Source of the DNA: Setophaga petechia
Taxonomy: Eukaryota > Chordata > Aves > Passeriformes > Parulidae
Direction: 5' to 3'
Length of the DNA: 64,000 bases
Assembly (NCBI GenBank): GCA_024362935.1
Contig: JANCRA010000119.1
Span: 1,178,501-1,242,500, forward strand
Below are positions 45,641 to 56,733 of the stretch, one piece after another. Below the pieces are notes generated by a model, which was given only the letters and a program-made list of their open reading frames with translations, had not been told where the DNA came from and searched no databases. The position numbers and the translations under genes were made by a program. Each line of letters starts with the position of its first letter. The stretch's first letter is position 1.

Positions 45641-46610
45641 CTAGTGCTGCTGCCTCAGCTGCAGCGTCACCGAGAGGGGAACGTTCAGGCAGCAACCACT
45701 GTGGTGTCACAGAGACCGGGACAATGGGACTGCCACAGCTGTGGTGTCACAGAGACTGGGACAATGGAACTGCCACAGCTGTGGTTTCACAGAGAGGGGA
45801 ATGTTGAGGTGGCTGCTGCTGTAGTGTCATAAAAGGGAACATTGTGGCTGCCACCACTGTGGTATCATACACATGGGAATGCTGGGGCTGCCACAGCTGT
45901 GGTATCATAGAGAGGAGAATATTTGGACTCCCTTTATCATGGAGTCATAGAGGGGAATGCTGGGGCTGCCAAAGCTGTGGTGTCACAGACAGGGCACACT
46001 GGGGCTTCCACTGCTGTGGTATCACAGAGAGGGAATTGTTGGGGTGACACTGCTCTGGTTCCATAGACAGGGGAATGTTGGGCTTGCCACTATGGTGCTG
46101 TCAGAGAGGAGAATGCTGGGGACACCACCTCACAGAGAGGGGAACACTGGGGTTGCAATTGCGTTGGTGTCATAGACAGGGGGACATTGGTATTGCCACT
46201 GCTGTCATGTCACAGAGAGGGGAACACTGAGGTTGCCAGCACTGGGGTGTCACTGATGGGGAAACACTGGGGCTGCAAATGTTGAGGTGTCACAGAGAGG
46301 GGAATGTTGGAACTGCCACTGTGGTGCTGTCATAGAGAGTAAAACTTTGGAGGGCCACCCCTGCAGTGTCATAGAGAGGAGAACTTTGGGGTTTCCACTG
46401 CTGCGGTGCCACAGAGAAGGGGACACTGGTGCTGCCACAGCAGTGGTGTCACTGGGAGAACTTTGGGGCTGCCACCACTGTGGTGTCACAGACAGGGGAA
46501 CGTTGGGCCTACCACTGCTGTGGTGTCAGAGAGAGAGGGACATGGGGCTTCCACAGCTGCAGTGTCACAAAGAGGGGAAAGTTGGGGCATTCACTGGGTC
46601 TCCACCAAGG
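45641..46610 (+). repeat. GCTGTGGTGTCACAGAGAGGGGAA minisatellite
   Basis: About twenty units of 40-46 bp with the core GGGGCTGCCACAGCTGTGGTGTCACAGA. Composition keeps several frames open; not coding. Confidence 0.8.
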
Positions 46611-47500
46611 CTAACGGTGAAAGCAGGGTGCCAGGGGAGGCAGCAGGGAGAGCAGACGCTGTGCTGGGTGAGTGAGGGAAGAGGATGAGTGCAGAAGGCA
46701 CAGCCCACCAGGAGGCCATCAGGCAGAGCCATGGAGCCTCCCCAGGTGAGGGTGACCTGCCCGGGGAGTGCCCTGCTGGCCCCCGGACTGTGCTGCCAGC
46801 CTTGGCAGAGGTGTTTGCCCAGCAGGATGTCCACTGGTCACCCGGGGCCGTGCTGCTGCCCCAGGTGGGAGGGCGCTGTCAGCTGAGTGTGCTGTCCCTG
46901 GGGTCAGTGGTGGAGGTGTCCCAAGCAGCCTCTCTGCTAAATGAGCACCCTGCAGCCCCTCCATGCCCTGCCACGGCTACCAAGACACCTGAAAGGACTG
47001 GCTGCTGTGCTGCTGGTCTGCTGTGCCCTCTGCTGCCCCTTGTTCTCCCGTGCTGGCAGAAACTGCCACAACCACCCAAGCCCAGTGCGGGTTGTCAATG
47101 GAGCACACTGCTGACGATCCAGAGGGTGGAGAGACATCATGCTGCAGAGCCACATTGAACAGGCACTCCGCCACTCTGCTGTGCCCTGCTGCCACAGCTG
47201 GAACCCCAGAAGCAGCACTTGGTAGCAGCAGGGAGGCGCTTTGCCACTGCAGCCCTGCAAGGCACCCAGGTGCCCCCACTGTGAGATGCCTTGCTCCTGC
47301 AGGACAGTGCCTGGCCATGGAGCGGGTTTTGCTGCCCCTCTACTGTAGGAGCTCAGCACATCGCTCCGGATGTCCAGAGTCACCGAGAGAACCCTTGGCG
47401 GGGCTCAGAGGTCCTGGAATGTTGCCAGACATTCTTGGTGGCTGGACTTTGACCCTTCTAAGGATGTGTATGAGGACATGAGAATCACTAGAGTTTGAGT
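46611..47500 (+). other. Unassigned GC-rich segment with a 157-aa frame
   Basis: The plus-strand frame 46685-47158 includes 'LAEVFAQQDVHWSPGAVLLPQVGG', which looks protein-like, but I cannot name a family and it lacks a convincing partner exon. It could be a decayed gene or chance. Confidence 0.3.
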
Positions 47501-47905
47501 GGTGGGGGGATGACACATTTACCAGGTGAAATATGTATTTTGGGATTTTGGTACAGGGGGATTATGGAGACAAGATGGAGGAATCAGGGTGTGTCTCATG
47601 CTTCTTCTTCTTCTTCTTGTCATCCATCTTCTGTGGTGATGCTGGCACTTGGGGATTGGTTTGTGGTGAAGGTGCACTTGTTAACAAGGGTGAAAGGTAT
47701 TGAGGATAAAAAGTAAATATGATGTATGCAGTTTTTATTATAAAAAGACACGACCTCCCCGTGGGTGGTCAGAATGCCCTTGGATGCCTTGTTGGTCAGA
47801 TCCCGGCTGGCAGAGAAGAAAACTTTGTAAGATAAGAAATAATAAACAATCTGAAGACCGAATTGTCGAAGAGTCCAGATTCGTCCTTTGAACCGCGGGC
47901 TGTCC
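47501..47905 (+). repeat. LTR-like fragment
   Basis: A TTCTTCTTCTTCTTCTT run at 47602, then an AT-rich part and GAAATAATAAACAATCTGAAG (about 47838) followed by a short U5-like end. Lies about 470 bp before the 28S relic. Confidence 0.4.
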
Positions 47906-48370
47906 CAAACCATTCTGCGCTTGTCCAAGCAGAGACAACAGCTGGATCGGACACTCTACCAGGCCCTGCCACACCTGCTGAGATCTCAGAAGCAGTGCCC
48001 GGCCCAGCTCCTCTGTGCCATGCTGCTGCCCCTGCAGCCATCTCTGCCTGCGGTGGAACCACCTCTCTGTGCTTTGCTGTGACTGAAAGCGCCCCTACAG
48101 CTGTGCCCAGCCACGGTGAGACAGTGCCCAGCCCCGGCGGGAGAGAGCCCTGGCACTGTAAGGGGGTGCCTGGCTGCTGAGCCATTCCTGGCTGCTATGG
48201 AGCTGCCCGTGCCTGTTGCCAAGCTATACCTGGCTGCTGTGAGACTCCCAGCTGCTGTGGAACACCTGGCTATGATCAAGCCGTATCTGTGGCTCCATGC
48301 CCTGCTGTCAACTGCTGGGAAAAGGCATCGTCTGAGCACTTCTTGCGAGTGAGGGTCCCAGTGCCCCACC
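47906..48370. other. No feature assigned, upstream of the 28S relic
   Basis: GC-moderate, with TGCCTGGCTGCTG-type repeats. It may include the decayed variable 28S D8 expansion, which I cannot verify by eye. Confidence 0.3.
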
Positions 48371-48558
48371 TTGGCCAGCAGCCAGCTTAGAACTTGTGCA
48401 AACCAGGGGAATCCAACTGTTAAATTAAAACAAAGCATCCCAAAGGCCCGAGGTGTGTGTTGATGTGATGTGATTTCTGCTCAGTGCTCTGAATGTCAAA
48501 AGGAAGAAATTCAATGACATGCAGGCAAGTGGCAAGAGCAACTATGACTCTCCTAAGG
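48371..48558 (+). pseudogene. 28S rRNA relic upstream of the R2 site
   Basis: Aligns with vertebrate 28S just before the R2 target: CAGCAGCC-GCTTAGAAC, CCAGGGGAATCCAACTG, TTAAAACAAAGCATC, GATGTGATTTCTGC, AGTGCTCTGAATGTCAAA, AACTATGACTCTC-TAAGG. Many former CpG are TG or CA (GACGCGATG reads GATGTGATG). It ends at the R2 cleavage point (CTTAAGG, here CCTAAGG), followed directly by R2. Confidence 0.88.
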
Positions 48559-48597
48559 CTGTTTTTGAGAGTATGGTTACAAACTGGGCATTGCTGC

Positions 48598-48658
48598 AGA
48601 GATTGCACCTCCTCGTGGTCCTGCTGGATACATGTGTAATGTAACCAAGTTGATCTCT
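48598..48658 (+). ncRNA. HDV-like ribozyme core signature in R2-a
   Basis: AGAGATT (48598-48604) can pair with GATCTCT (48652-48658). Between them, ACC-TCCTCGT-GGT (48607-48619) matches the P3-L3 element of HDV-type ribozymes. The P1 strand is not evident, so activity is doubtful. Confidence 0.55.
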
Positions 48659-49523
48659 GCCCCAGCACAGAGGCAGTGGGGATGGCCAGTTCAATGTCCT
48701 CCTGTTGAAATTTCATCCTCCTGAAACAAATTTACACTAAGAGTGGGGTGGCTCTTTGCCCAAAATCTGGCCCCAGAGTTTTAAAGTGGGCAAAAGATTT
48801 CTACCTACTTGGAGGTCCACTACTGTTCTTTTACTACCTGTCCTAAAATTGTGGCAAATTTACTATCTGGACCCGTAACATGGGGAACCATTTTAAAACC
48901 CAGCCTCTAAACATGACCAGCTAAACCTGGTGTCCTAGGGTCTAAAACTGGAAACCTTGTCTCAATTTTGCAAAGTAAACCTGGTGTCTTTATTTTCTAA
49001 ACACCAGCTGGACCTGTTGTCTAAAAACTGGGTAGACCTAGAGCCTCAAAATTTACCTTCTGAACCGCCCAGTTTGGTAGAACATGAATTGGCTTCTCTG
49101 CTGAACTTACTGTTTTATAGATTGGACTTGTTTATTAATAACTTTAATGTGTTCATTTTCCCACAAGCTGGGAGGGTTTGAGCAGGCTACCTGAGATCTA
49201 TGAGCAGCTCGCACCACAGCCAAGTGTGGGACTGAGGATCTGCCTTCTGAGGAACTGTGAATCCTTTATGCTTGTCAATGGGAAGAGAAACAGCAATTGT
49301 GAGACTGAGGGCACACCAGAAACATGGCCTGCTGAGCCGGAGAACAACACCAAGCCGGCGACATCCCCAGCTCAGACAGAGAACCATGGGGAACAGACAC
49401 TGGAAGACATCCTTACTGTGACTGTTCCTGATAAAAAATCCACCTTGTCCTTGCTGCGGTATCTGGGTGAATTGTGTGTTGGGCTTGATTGAACATCTGA
49501 GGGTAACCCACGGGAAAAAAAGG

Positions 49524-50279
49524 TGTGATAAATAGGTATGATTCGTGCTGATAAAATTGAAACAATAATCAATATTGGTGCAGTAATTATATTAATTATT
49601 ATATTAATTGGGAATAATAAAAATAGTTCAAAGTGGTAATGCCAAAGAAGAGAGGGAGAGCAGGGGCTCCACCCCCTCCCCCCCCCCCCCCCCCCAGGCA
49701 GATGTTCACAAGGACAAGAGGAAAGAAGCTGAAGATACAGTTGCTAAAAATGAGTAGAAAGGAAGCAAAACTTGGTTGGGTCCCAGAAAATGCTAATTAT
49801 AAGGGATTTATTGCCTTGATATGTAGATATAGTGATATGTTAGTCTTGGCTTACATTGTACTGACTTGGTGCGCATGTGTAACCCAAAGGTCAATTAAAG
49901 GACACAGAGGAAGACTACGAAATCTTCATCAGACGACCCCCAAAAGACTTGTGTGACCACCAAACTGAGTGGTGGCACATGTGCGGTAAAGGTGGTGATG
50001 AGGGTGGAGATAGAAATATGACGAACCGAAAATAGTAGGAGATGGTATTAACCCATGGCATATAAGGGGGTAATTTTTACTTGGCAAGCTTGTACGTGAG
50101 GTGGCAAGGGTCCCAGAACCCTGCACTCCGTACCCCGCGGTTATCTTTTGCTTATGCGTTATTATTTGAACCAAATTATCCCTTATTTATATATATTTTT
50201 AAACTATTTAATTAAAATTGCTGCTATCTCAAATATTGTTTGGTTTTTTTTATGAAGGGATAATTGGGCAAACATAACA
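49524..50279 (+). repeat. Solo LTR in R2-a, first
   Basis: 756 bp, TGTGATAAATAGG...GGGCAAACATAACA, flanked by the perfect 4-bp duplication AAGG (49520-49523, 50280-50283). R2 coding continues across it. TATA-type ATATAAGGGG about 50060; a C17 run near 49680. Four-base duplications fit class I elements. Confidence 0.85.
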
Positions 50280-50763
50280 AAGGGTTTGTTTGCAGTGTGC
50301 TCAATGTAGAAAAGAGAAGAGCAATTATCATGGTGTAGTTTGTCACTTTCCTAAATGCAGGGCAACAGCAGAAATGACTCCAGGCAGGGAGAGGATATGT
50401 GAGGAATGCAGCAGGGACTTCAAGAGAAAAATTGGTCTGGGACAACACAAAAGATTGGCACATTCATTGCTTAGAAATCAGGAAAGGGTTGCTGTGTCCC
50501 AGCCAAAAGAGACTTCCAACCCAGGAGCCCACAAAAGATGCTGGACTAAAGAGGAGAAAGAACTACTGATAAGATTGGAGGCTCAGTTTGAGGGGAGCAA
50601 AAGCATCAATAAACTCATTGCAAGACACAAATCATAAGCAAACAGCTAAACAAAGCAGGGACAAAAGGAGACTGCTGCCCAAGAAACCAGCTGAGGATGT
50701 AGATGAGGAACCTGGGCATGAGTCATCAAAGCAGGAGAGCAGCTGGGGGCCTGAGGATGGACT

Positions 50764-51301
50764 TGTTATGAAGCCATGGGGGGTCTTATTAGCGGAGCAT
50801 TGGCCCTCTATCCCCAGGAGGATAAGAGTATCCGATGCCAGCTCGCTCGGACCCAACCCACGGGGGAGCCTCCCAGCTAGCAGGGTGATAACAGCTCTTA
50901 TAGTGATTGTCAGCTCTTTGGGATTTCAGCTGCTGCTAGGCTTGGCTTCCTCGGGCATAGGGCTTTAGGCAGACGTAGAGAGAGGAGAAGAGGAGACACC
51001 GGCTGTTCCACGAAGATGGTTTATTCAGGGGATTGTGAAAGGACCCAGTTCTTCCTCTTCCAAAGTTAGTAGGGTACAGTATGCTACTTTTATATCCTTG
51101 GCCAGGCTCCAAACTTGACCAATGGACAAAAGTTAGAAGGACTACAAGTGACCAATTGTAGGGTTAACAAAACTTTTCTCCTTATAAGGGTACAAAGATA
51201 AGTTGTGAGTCTGGGGTCGGAACACCTCTCTGCTGCTGTGTCAGCGTTCCCATTGTTAAATCCTCCACGGTGCCTTGGCCAGGCTTGTGGCGTTTACTAC
51301 A
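50764..51301 (-). repeat. Solo LTR in R2-a, second
   Basis: 538 bp, TGTTATGAAGCC...GTTTACTACA, with the 4-bp duplication GACT (50760-50763, 51302-51305). AATAAAC on the minus strand (about 51020). R2 linker sequence resumes beyond it. Confidence 0.8.
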
Positions 51302-52440
51302 GACTTGGACAAAGATCTTGGGAGGAGTTAGATGCCTGGGAGAGCAGCTGCTGGAAGGAAAACAGAACCCAAGATGAGTTACCACTCTGATAAGGATAAC
51401 AGCAGCTGGGAAAGAGCAACTGACAGAGGGAGGGGCAGCTGCAGGCCCATTATCTCAGAAGCCTCAGTGAATGGTATCAGCTGGGACAGTTAACACCTTC
51501 CCTTGGCCATTCCTAGATGGCCAGGAGATGCAATCAACAGTCAACCAATCAGCACAGGAATGCCTCTTGTGCTTTGAATCAATCAGCCAGATAAGAACAG
51601 CAACCAGAGATCAGAGAAAAATGGGGACCCAGGAAAAAGGATCACTAGGACCTTTTCAGAAGTGGATGAAAAGAAGAGCAGTTAAGAAGGGTAATTTTCT
51701 CTGCTTCCAGGACCTGTTCCAACTAGATAGGGGAAAACTTGCTAAAATTATCCTGAATGACATAGAGTGTTTGTCCTGTGAAATCCCAACAGAAAATCGA
51801 ACATTTTCAGTTTTAAAAGCCAGATGGGAAAAACCCAGAACATTTGATAGCCTTGGGAACTTCCAAATTAATGGGCAAGCCCACAACAGTGCTTTCAGAG
51901 AATTAATTGCAGCAAAAGAAATGGAGAAAAATAGGCAGGAGATGAGCAAAAACTCGGCTCCCAGTTTGGGATAACTCTGATACATCAAGAAGATGGATCC
52001 AGAGTACTCCTGGACCACGGAGATCTTCAGCTTATGGTTACCATCAGGAATAATCCAGACATGGTGAGGGGGTGCAGGACTGTTTTGATTCCTAAGTCAA
52101 CCAAACCAGAGCCCCTAAAGGACATTGACAACTGGAGGCCCATCCCGATTGGTTCCATCTTGCTAAGACTATTTATTCTCTGGGATTTTAACAGCCAAAC
52201 TGACCAAGGCTTGCCCCCTCAGCCCAAGGCCAAGAGGCTTTATAAGAGCAGTGGGATGCTCTGAAAACCTGAAACTGCTGCAAATCATCATTCAGTCAGC
52301 AAAAGGAGAACACAAACCCCTGGGTGTTGTATTTGTGGACATGGCCAAGGCTTTTGACACCGTAAGGCAGCAGCACATTCTACATGCCCTACAGCAAAGG
52401 GAAGCAGATCCCCACATCATCCATTTGGTGAGCAATATTG

Positions 52441-52591
52441 TAAAAAAAGTTTTTGTGATTTGTGTCAATCAGCAATGGAATCAGCAAATGCTTGTATCTG
52501 CTGTGTGGAAAATGGATGCATTCCTTGGGATAGATACAAAGAAGGCTTTTGAAACTTTCTATAGCCAAATAAAGCTTTGAAATAGGGGAAG
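52441..52591. other. R2-a breakpoint region
   Basis: R2 similarity fades after 'HIIHLVSNI'. The remaining bases are unassigned. Confidence 0.35.
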
Positions 52592-53048
52592 TGTGGTAAA
52601 GTAAAGAGATGAGGTAGCAAGATGGCTGATGCTGAGAATAAAATAGAGGAAGTTGTGGTAAAGCTAAGGGGACTGTAATGCGACTAAACGCTTGTGTATA
52701 ATAAAAAGCTTAACAAAATCATGTAGCAGACAGCGGTGAAGGGGCCTCCCTCCAGACGAGCACAAGAAGGACAGGAAGCCAACAACCACCTGGAAAGATG
52801 ATGAAAATGCTGATTCCAGCTTATTGATATTTACTCATTTGTACTAACCAAGCACATTGGAAAATGCTTTGTAGGCTTCAAAACAGTATTTATACTTTAC
52901 TGAATTTGTAAGTGGTGTTTGCCGTGAGTGGAGCGGTGACTCCCCGGCCCCCCAGCACTGCTTGCTTGCCTTCTTTCAAACCCAAGATATAGAAATAAAA
53001 TTCGCATTGACTATTGAAATTTTATGTATTAGTATGATCCTTGTCACA
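52592..53048 (+). repeat. L​TR-like element
   Basis: TGTGGTAAAGTAAAGAG ... CCTTGTCACA with AATAAAA at 52994. No clear duplication. Confidence 0.45.
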
Positions 53049-53054
53049 TGTCAG

Positions 53055-53832
53055 CACTGCCAGTATGGTCCCAGAATAATCCCAGTTACTTTCGAGCACT
53101 CCCAGGATGGTCCCAGTTGCTCCCAGTCACCCCCAGTCCAGGGATGATGTGCATGGTGTGTTCCCAGTCACTCTCAGACACTGCCAGTGTTAATCCAGTC
53201 ACTCCCAGTACGATCCAGAGATGAGCCCAGTGTGGTCCCAGTTGCTGCCATTATGAACCACTTGTTCCCCACATGGTTCCACTTGCTCCCTTTCACCCTG
53301 ACTTTTGTTCCAGTCTCTCCCAGTCTTTCCCAGTGTATCCCAGTTCCTTCCAGCATATTGCCACTTGCTCCTAGCATGATCCCAGTTCATCCCAGTAGAA
53401 GCCCACTTGCTTCCAATGACCCCCAGCATGCACCCAATCACTCCCAGTTCCTCCCGCTTGCTCCTAGCATGTTCCCAGTTGCTCGCAGCTGCTCCTGCTC
53501 AGCCAGAGCATGATCCCACTCACTCCCAGTATATGCCATTTGCCTCCAACAGGGTCACAATTGCACCTGGCAGGCTCCTACTCAGTCCCAGTATGATCCA
53601 AGTATGATCCCAGTCTCCTCAGTGTGATTGCAGTCTCCACTGACATGGGTCCAGATGCTCCCAGAATGATCCCAGAATGATCCCAGTATGATCGCAGTCT
53701 CCTCAGTGTGATTGCAGTCTCCGCTGGCATGGGTCCAGCTGCTCCCAGTATGAATCCAGTATGATGTCAGTACAATTCCAGTCACTGCCCGTATGATCCC
53801 AGTAAGATCCCAGTACAGCCCAGTCCCTCCCA
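53055..53832 (-). repeat. ACTGGGA minisatellite, block 5, inverted
   Basis: Same repeat as blocks 1-3 but read as TCCCAGT on the plus strand. The segment 53150-53480 is paralogous to 18050-18520 in inverted orientation (shared AACAAAAGT-type and TGCACATCATCCC blocks). Confidence 0.85.
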
Positions 53833-54300
53833 GTGCTGCCACTCCTGGGATCCCCCAGCCCTGTCTGCGTTCACCCCTCCTGGATCTCTTGGGTGGAGCC
53901 CCAAGGGCTGGCAGTGGCCAGGCAGGGTCCCCAGCAAGGCCCAGTTTGGATGTGCAGCCCCCAGTTTGCCCAGTTTGCCTCTCCTTTGGCCCGGGCCGGC
54001 TTCCCCCCGCCCGCAGTGGCTGGGAGCAGCCGAGAGCCCCGCGCTGCCCATCCCGACCTGTCCTGGCTCCATCGCCGCTTCTGCCGCGGGCTGCGAGGGC
54101 TGCAGGAATGGGTCACCAAGGGTGTGGCTGCTGCTGGAAGAGGAGGAGGAAGGAAGGAAGGGGGGGAAGAAGGGGGAGAGCGAGAAGTGGTGAAAGTAGG
54201 AGAAGGAGATGAGCTCAGGGAGGAGGTGGAGAAGGGATGGAAGAGGAGGAGCGGGAGGAAGAGGAGGGACAAAGGAGGATCAGGGAAAGCAGAAGGTATC
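53833..54300 (-). repeat. CpG-rich module and purine tract, inverted partner of 17440-17904
   Basis: Complement of the 17641-17904 module in the same internal order, followed by a GGAGGAGGAAGGAAGG tract corresponding to the CTCCTC tract at 17440-17600. Confidence 0.7.
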
Positions 54301-54329
54301 ATGATGTCAAGCACTCCCTGAATTCACTG

Positions 54330-54387
54330 CCTTTGGGATCATTTGCCCTGTTAGAAGTGGCACAGTTATCTTCTGTTAATTGGGCAG
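54330..54387 (+). repeat. ERVL LTR family A, 5' fragment
   Basis: CACAGTTATCTTCTGTTAAT and TGGGCAG match the start of the family A LTR and run directly into a zinc finger, so this is a recombination or deletion junction. Confidence 0.65.
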
Positions 54388-54640
54388 TGTTCTGAGTGTC
54401 AGGAAAGGTTCCACACCAGCTCCCATCTCCTCAGGCATCAGCAGATTCACACAGAGGAGAGGCCCTTCCGCTGCCCCAACTGTGGGAAGGGCTTCACCCG
54501 CAACTCACACCTCATCACCCACCGGCGCATCCACACTGGGGAGAGGTCCTACCAGTGTCCCCAGTGTGAAATGAGCTTCACCCAGAGCTCTCATTTGACC
54601 AAACACCAACGGAGACACTGGTAAGGGAAGCCCTGCAAAT
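54388..54640 (+). pseudogene. ZF4: zinc-finger fragment (three fingers)
   Basis: The plus frame reads '[27 protein letters not shown]', '[27 protein letters not shown]' and '[22 protein letters not shown]', then TAA. Fingers are intact in zinc ligands, but the gene has no start, leader or upstream fingers; the 5' side is an LTR scrap. Paralog of the last fingers of ZF3. Nonfunctional as it stands. Confidence 0.8.
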
Positions 54641-55260
54641 GCCCCAACTGCAGGAAAAGCTTTCTGCACCTCTCCAGTTTCATCCCACTTTGGAGGACCC
54701 CCGTTTGGAAGAAGCCTGGTGATCCATGTTCCCTGTCATCAGTGCTGGGAAGACACCTGTCCCTTTTCCTGCCCCTGCCAATGACATGATGTTGGTCCAA
54801 GAACATGAGGGTCTGGCCATGGTTGTGTCATATTCTCTCCCACATCAGGTCATTGCCAGGGGTAGGAAAGGGACTCTCTCTCTCTCTCCCCCGAGGAGAA
54901 GGGTGTCCTTTCTGGGCAGAAGTGAATATGTGGCTGGGAAGAGACAGTCGGTGGTGGTGTAGTTTTCCCTGCAAATAGTTTTTCTTATCCCTTCTGTTAT
55001 CAATGTTGTGGCTTTTCCTGATTGTTCCTTATCTGGTTACTGTTCCAAGTAAATTGTTCTCATCCCACACTTGGATCTTTGTCTTCTGTGCTTTCCATGG
55101 GAGGTAGAAGGTCAGTGCATGGCAGTGTGGTTTTAGTGGGAGCAGGAAATTGGGGAATCCCATTCCTAAACTCTGGTCCATGGAGACCTGAGCATCCCAG
55201 CTTGTCCCAGTCCTGGTGGCCATGGCAACAGCCTTGGGAGCCAATCCCTGGCTGAGGCTG
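54641..55260 (+). repeat. 3' flank of ZF4, inverted partner of 41176-41780
   Basis: Shares CCTGCCAATGACATGATGT-like, GAGAAGGGTGTCCTTTC and GTGGCCATGGCAACAGCC blocks with the ZF3 3' flank in reverse order. Confidence 0.7.
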
Positions 55261-55455
55261 TGGTGAGACAGGGTAGAAATTCTCCAGAGTAGAAATCCAT
55301 TTTGATTTAGGTACATCTTTGAAATGTACATCTTTGAGTTGTCTGTAGTTTGAAAACAAAGCTATTTAGTCTGACTGCCTGCTCTCGTAAAAAGCCTAGG
55401 CTCAGAGAAACTGCTTCAGTGAAGGAAAGAGATGAGGTGGGGAGACAGAAAGACT
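55261..55455. other. No feature recognised
   Basis: Short AT-rich spacer, including a repeated ACATCTTTGA. Confidence 0.3.
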
Positions 55456-56055
55456 GCTGTGAGAGCAGGTACACCTGACCTAGGAATTCTTTCTGATAAA
55501 GAAGAACTAGCGGCAAATATCGAAATGGCGCCATTTGTAAAAATGAATATGTATGAACCTATTGTGAAATTGTATGCATATGTATTTGAGAGGGGGATAA
55601 AAAGGGACCTGAAGTCTTTTAAGGAGAGTAATCTCCACATGCATCCAGCACTGTAATAAACATACCGGCTTTACAACTTGCACAAAGTTGTGGAGTTTTG
55701 TTTATCTCCGCAAAACAGGCACTGGCGAGCCTGGTAGGAGGAATCGTCTCTGTCCCCACAGGGGCAGGGAGGGATAGATGGACGTCCGAAGCATGCCCTG
55801 GGATTTTCCCGGAGGAGCTCCACTTGTCTTGACTTTCCTCCTGGGGCGACAGAGAAGGACCTGCAGGTGTGCAGAGGATACAGTGTGTATTGAGGGGCCC
55901 TCGAGGGAAAAGAGAGATAGGATGGCTGAATAAGCCACTAAGGGATGTCTGAGTGCTCAGCCTCATTCCTGTGCCTGCATGCAGACCGGTCAATAGAGTG
56001 ACTGGGAGACAGGGGTTCACTATCCGATAGAGAAGCCGCTAGCGACCCTGGGAGT
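55456..56055 (+). mobile_element. ERV LTR with leader, joined to 28S
   Basis: LTR 55456 to about 55711 (TGTGAGAGCAGG...TCTCCGCAAAACA), with GGATAAAAAGGG (55594) as TATA and AATAAACATACCGG (55654). About 345 bp of leader-like sequence then runs to the 28S fragment at 56056. Coding is absent. Class unassigned. Confidence 0.55.
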
Positions 56056-56242
56056 GCCGGCGCCAGAAACGAGTGCCCCCCTCGGGGCTCGCCCCCCTGC
56101 CTCACTGAATAAGTGAAAAAATGATCAGAGTAGTGGTATTTCACCGATGGCCGGGATGCCGGTGGGCGGGTCGCCCCGCACCGCCGAGCGCGCGCCCGGC
56201 CTCCCACTTATTCTACACCTCTCATGTCTCTTCACAGCGCCA

Positions 56243-56280
<38 letters not shown>

Positions 56281-56396
56281 GATTCCGCCAAGCCCGTTCC
56301 CTTGGCTGTGGTTTTGGTGGATAGTAGGTAGGGACAGTGGGAATCTCGTTCATCCATTCATGCACGTAACTAATTAGATGACAAGGCATTTGGATA
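56056..56396 (-). pseudogene. 28S rRNA fragment downstream of the R2 site
   Basis: On the minus strand it matches vertebrate 28S from the R2 site onward: ATCCAAATGCC-TGTCATCTAATTAG, GATGAACGAGATTCCCACTG, AAGGGAACGGGCTTGGCGG, GAGGTGTAGAATAAGTGGG, TGAAATACCACTACTCTGAT. It breaks off at TTCTGGCGCC. The target TAGCCAAATG reads TATCCAAATG. Several CpG have decayed, but far fewer than in the relic at 48371. Confidence 0.92.
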
Positions 56397-56733
56397 TATT
56401 TCAAACACATATAATTAATATATGATCCTTTTCAAGGTTATGTAAAGGTGGCCTGTCCACCTTGGACAAATCCAGTGAATTAGTTCATATCCGGTAAATT
56501 GGTCCAAATCAGGTGGTAATTGATGCGATATGAATTCAAGTTTCTGTCCCTACTCACTATGAGCTACCTAACTGGCTTGTGGCTTCCTTACGAACCTAGC
56601 TACCATCTAGTTTATTAAAATATAGAAATATAAGAGTGAAACAAAATAAAAATTGTATACGAAAGACAACATAGAAGTAAAACAATAAAACCTCTAAAAG
56701 AACTTACAAAGTTTAAAAACTACAAAAAATTCA

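Larger units (their letters stand above)
48559..52440 (+). mobile_element. R2 retrotransposon, old copy (R2-a), truncated and interrupted
   Basis: Starts at the 28S cut site with a 5' untranslated region homologous to the minus-strand copy at 56397-61057. Coding pieces follow: N-terminal region (from about 49175), first zinc finger (frameshifted), second and third fingers and Myb domain (50290-50637, 'CWTKEEKELLIRLE'), linker (51471-51974) and RT start ('TVLIPKSTK', 'INWRPI'-like, 'VDMAKAFDTV' at about 52335). The catalytic FADD region, endonuclease and 3' end are missing. Two solo LTRs interrupt it. R2 normally copies itself into 28S genes by target-primed reverse transcription; this copy cannot. 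Confidence 0.88.

Noticed and set aside
45641..46610. Secreted mucin-like repeat protein
   Set aside because: Repeat units are not multiples of three and change frame; no signal peptide or stable frame.
52561..52575. TAGCCAAAT match to the R2 target at the end of R2-a
   Set aside because: Only nine bases match and the following bases (AAAGC) do not continue as 28S; treated as coincidence.
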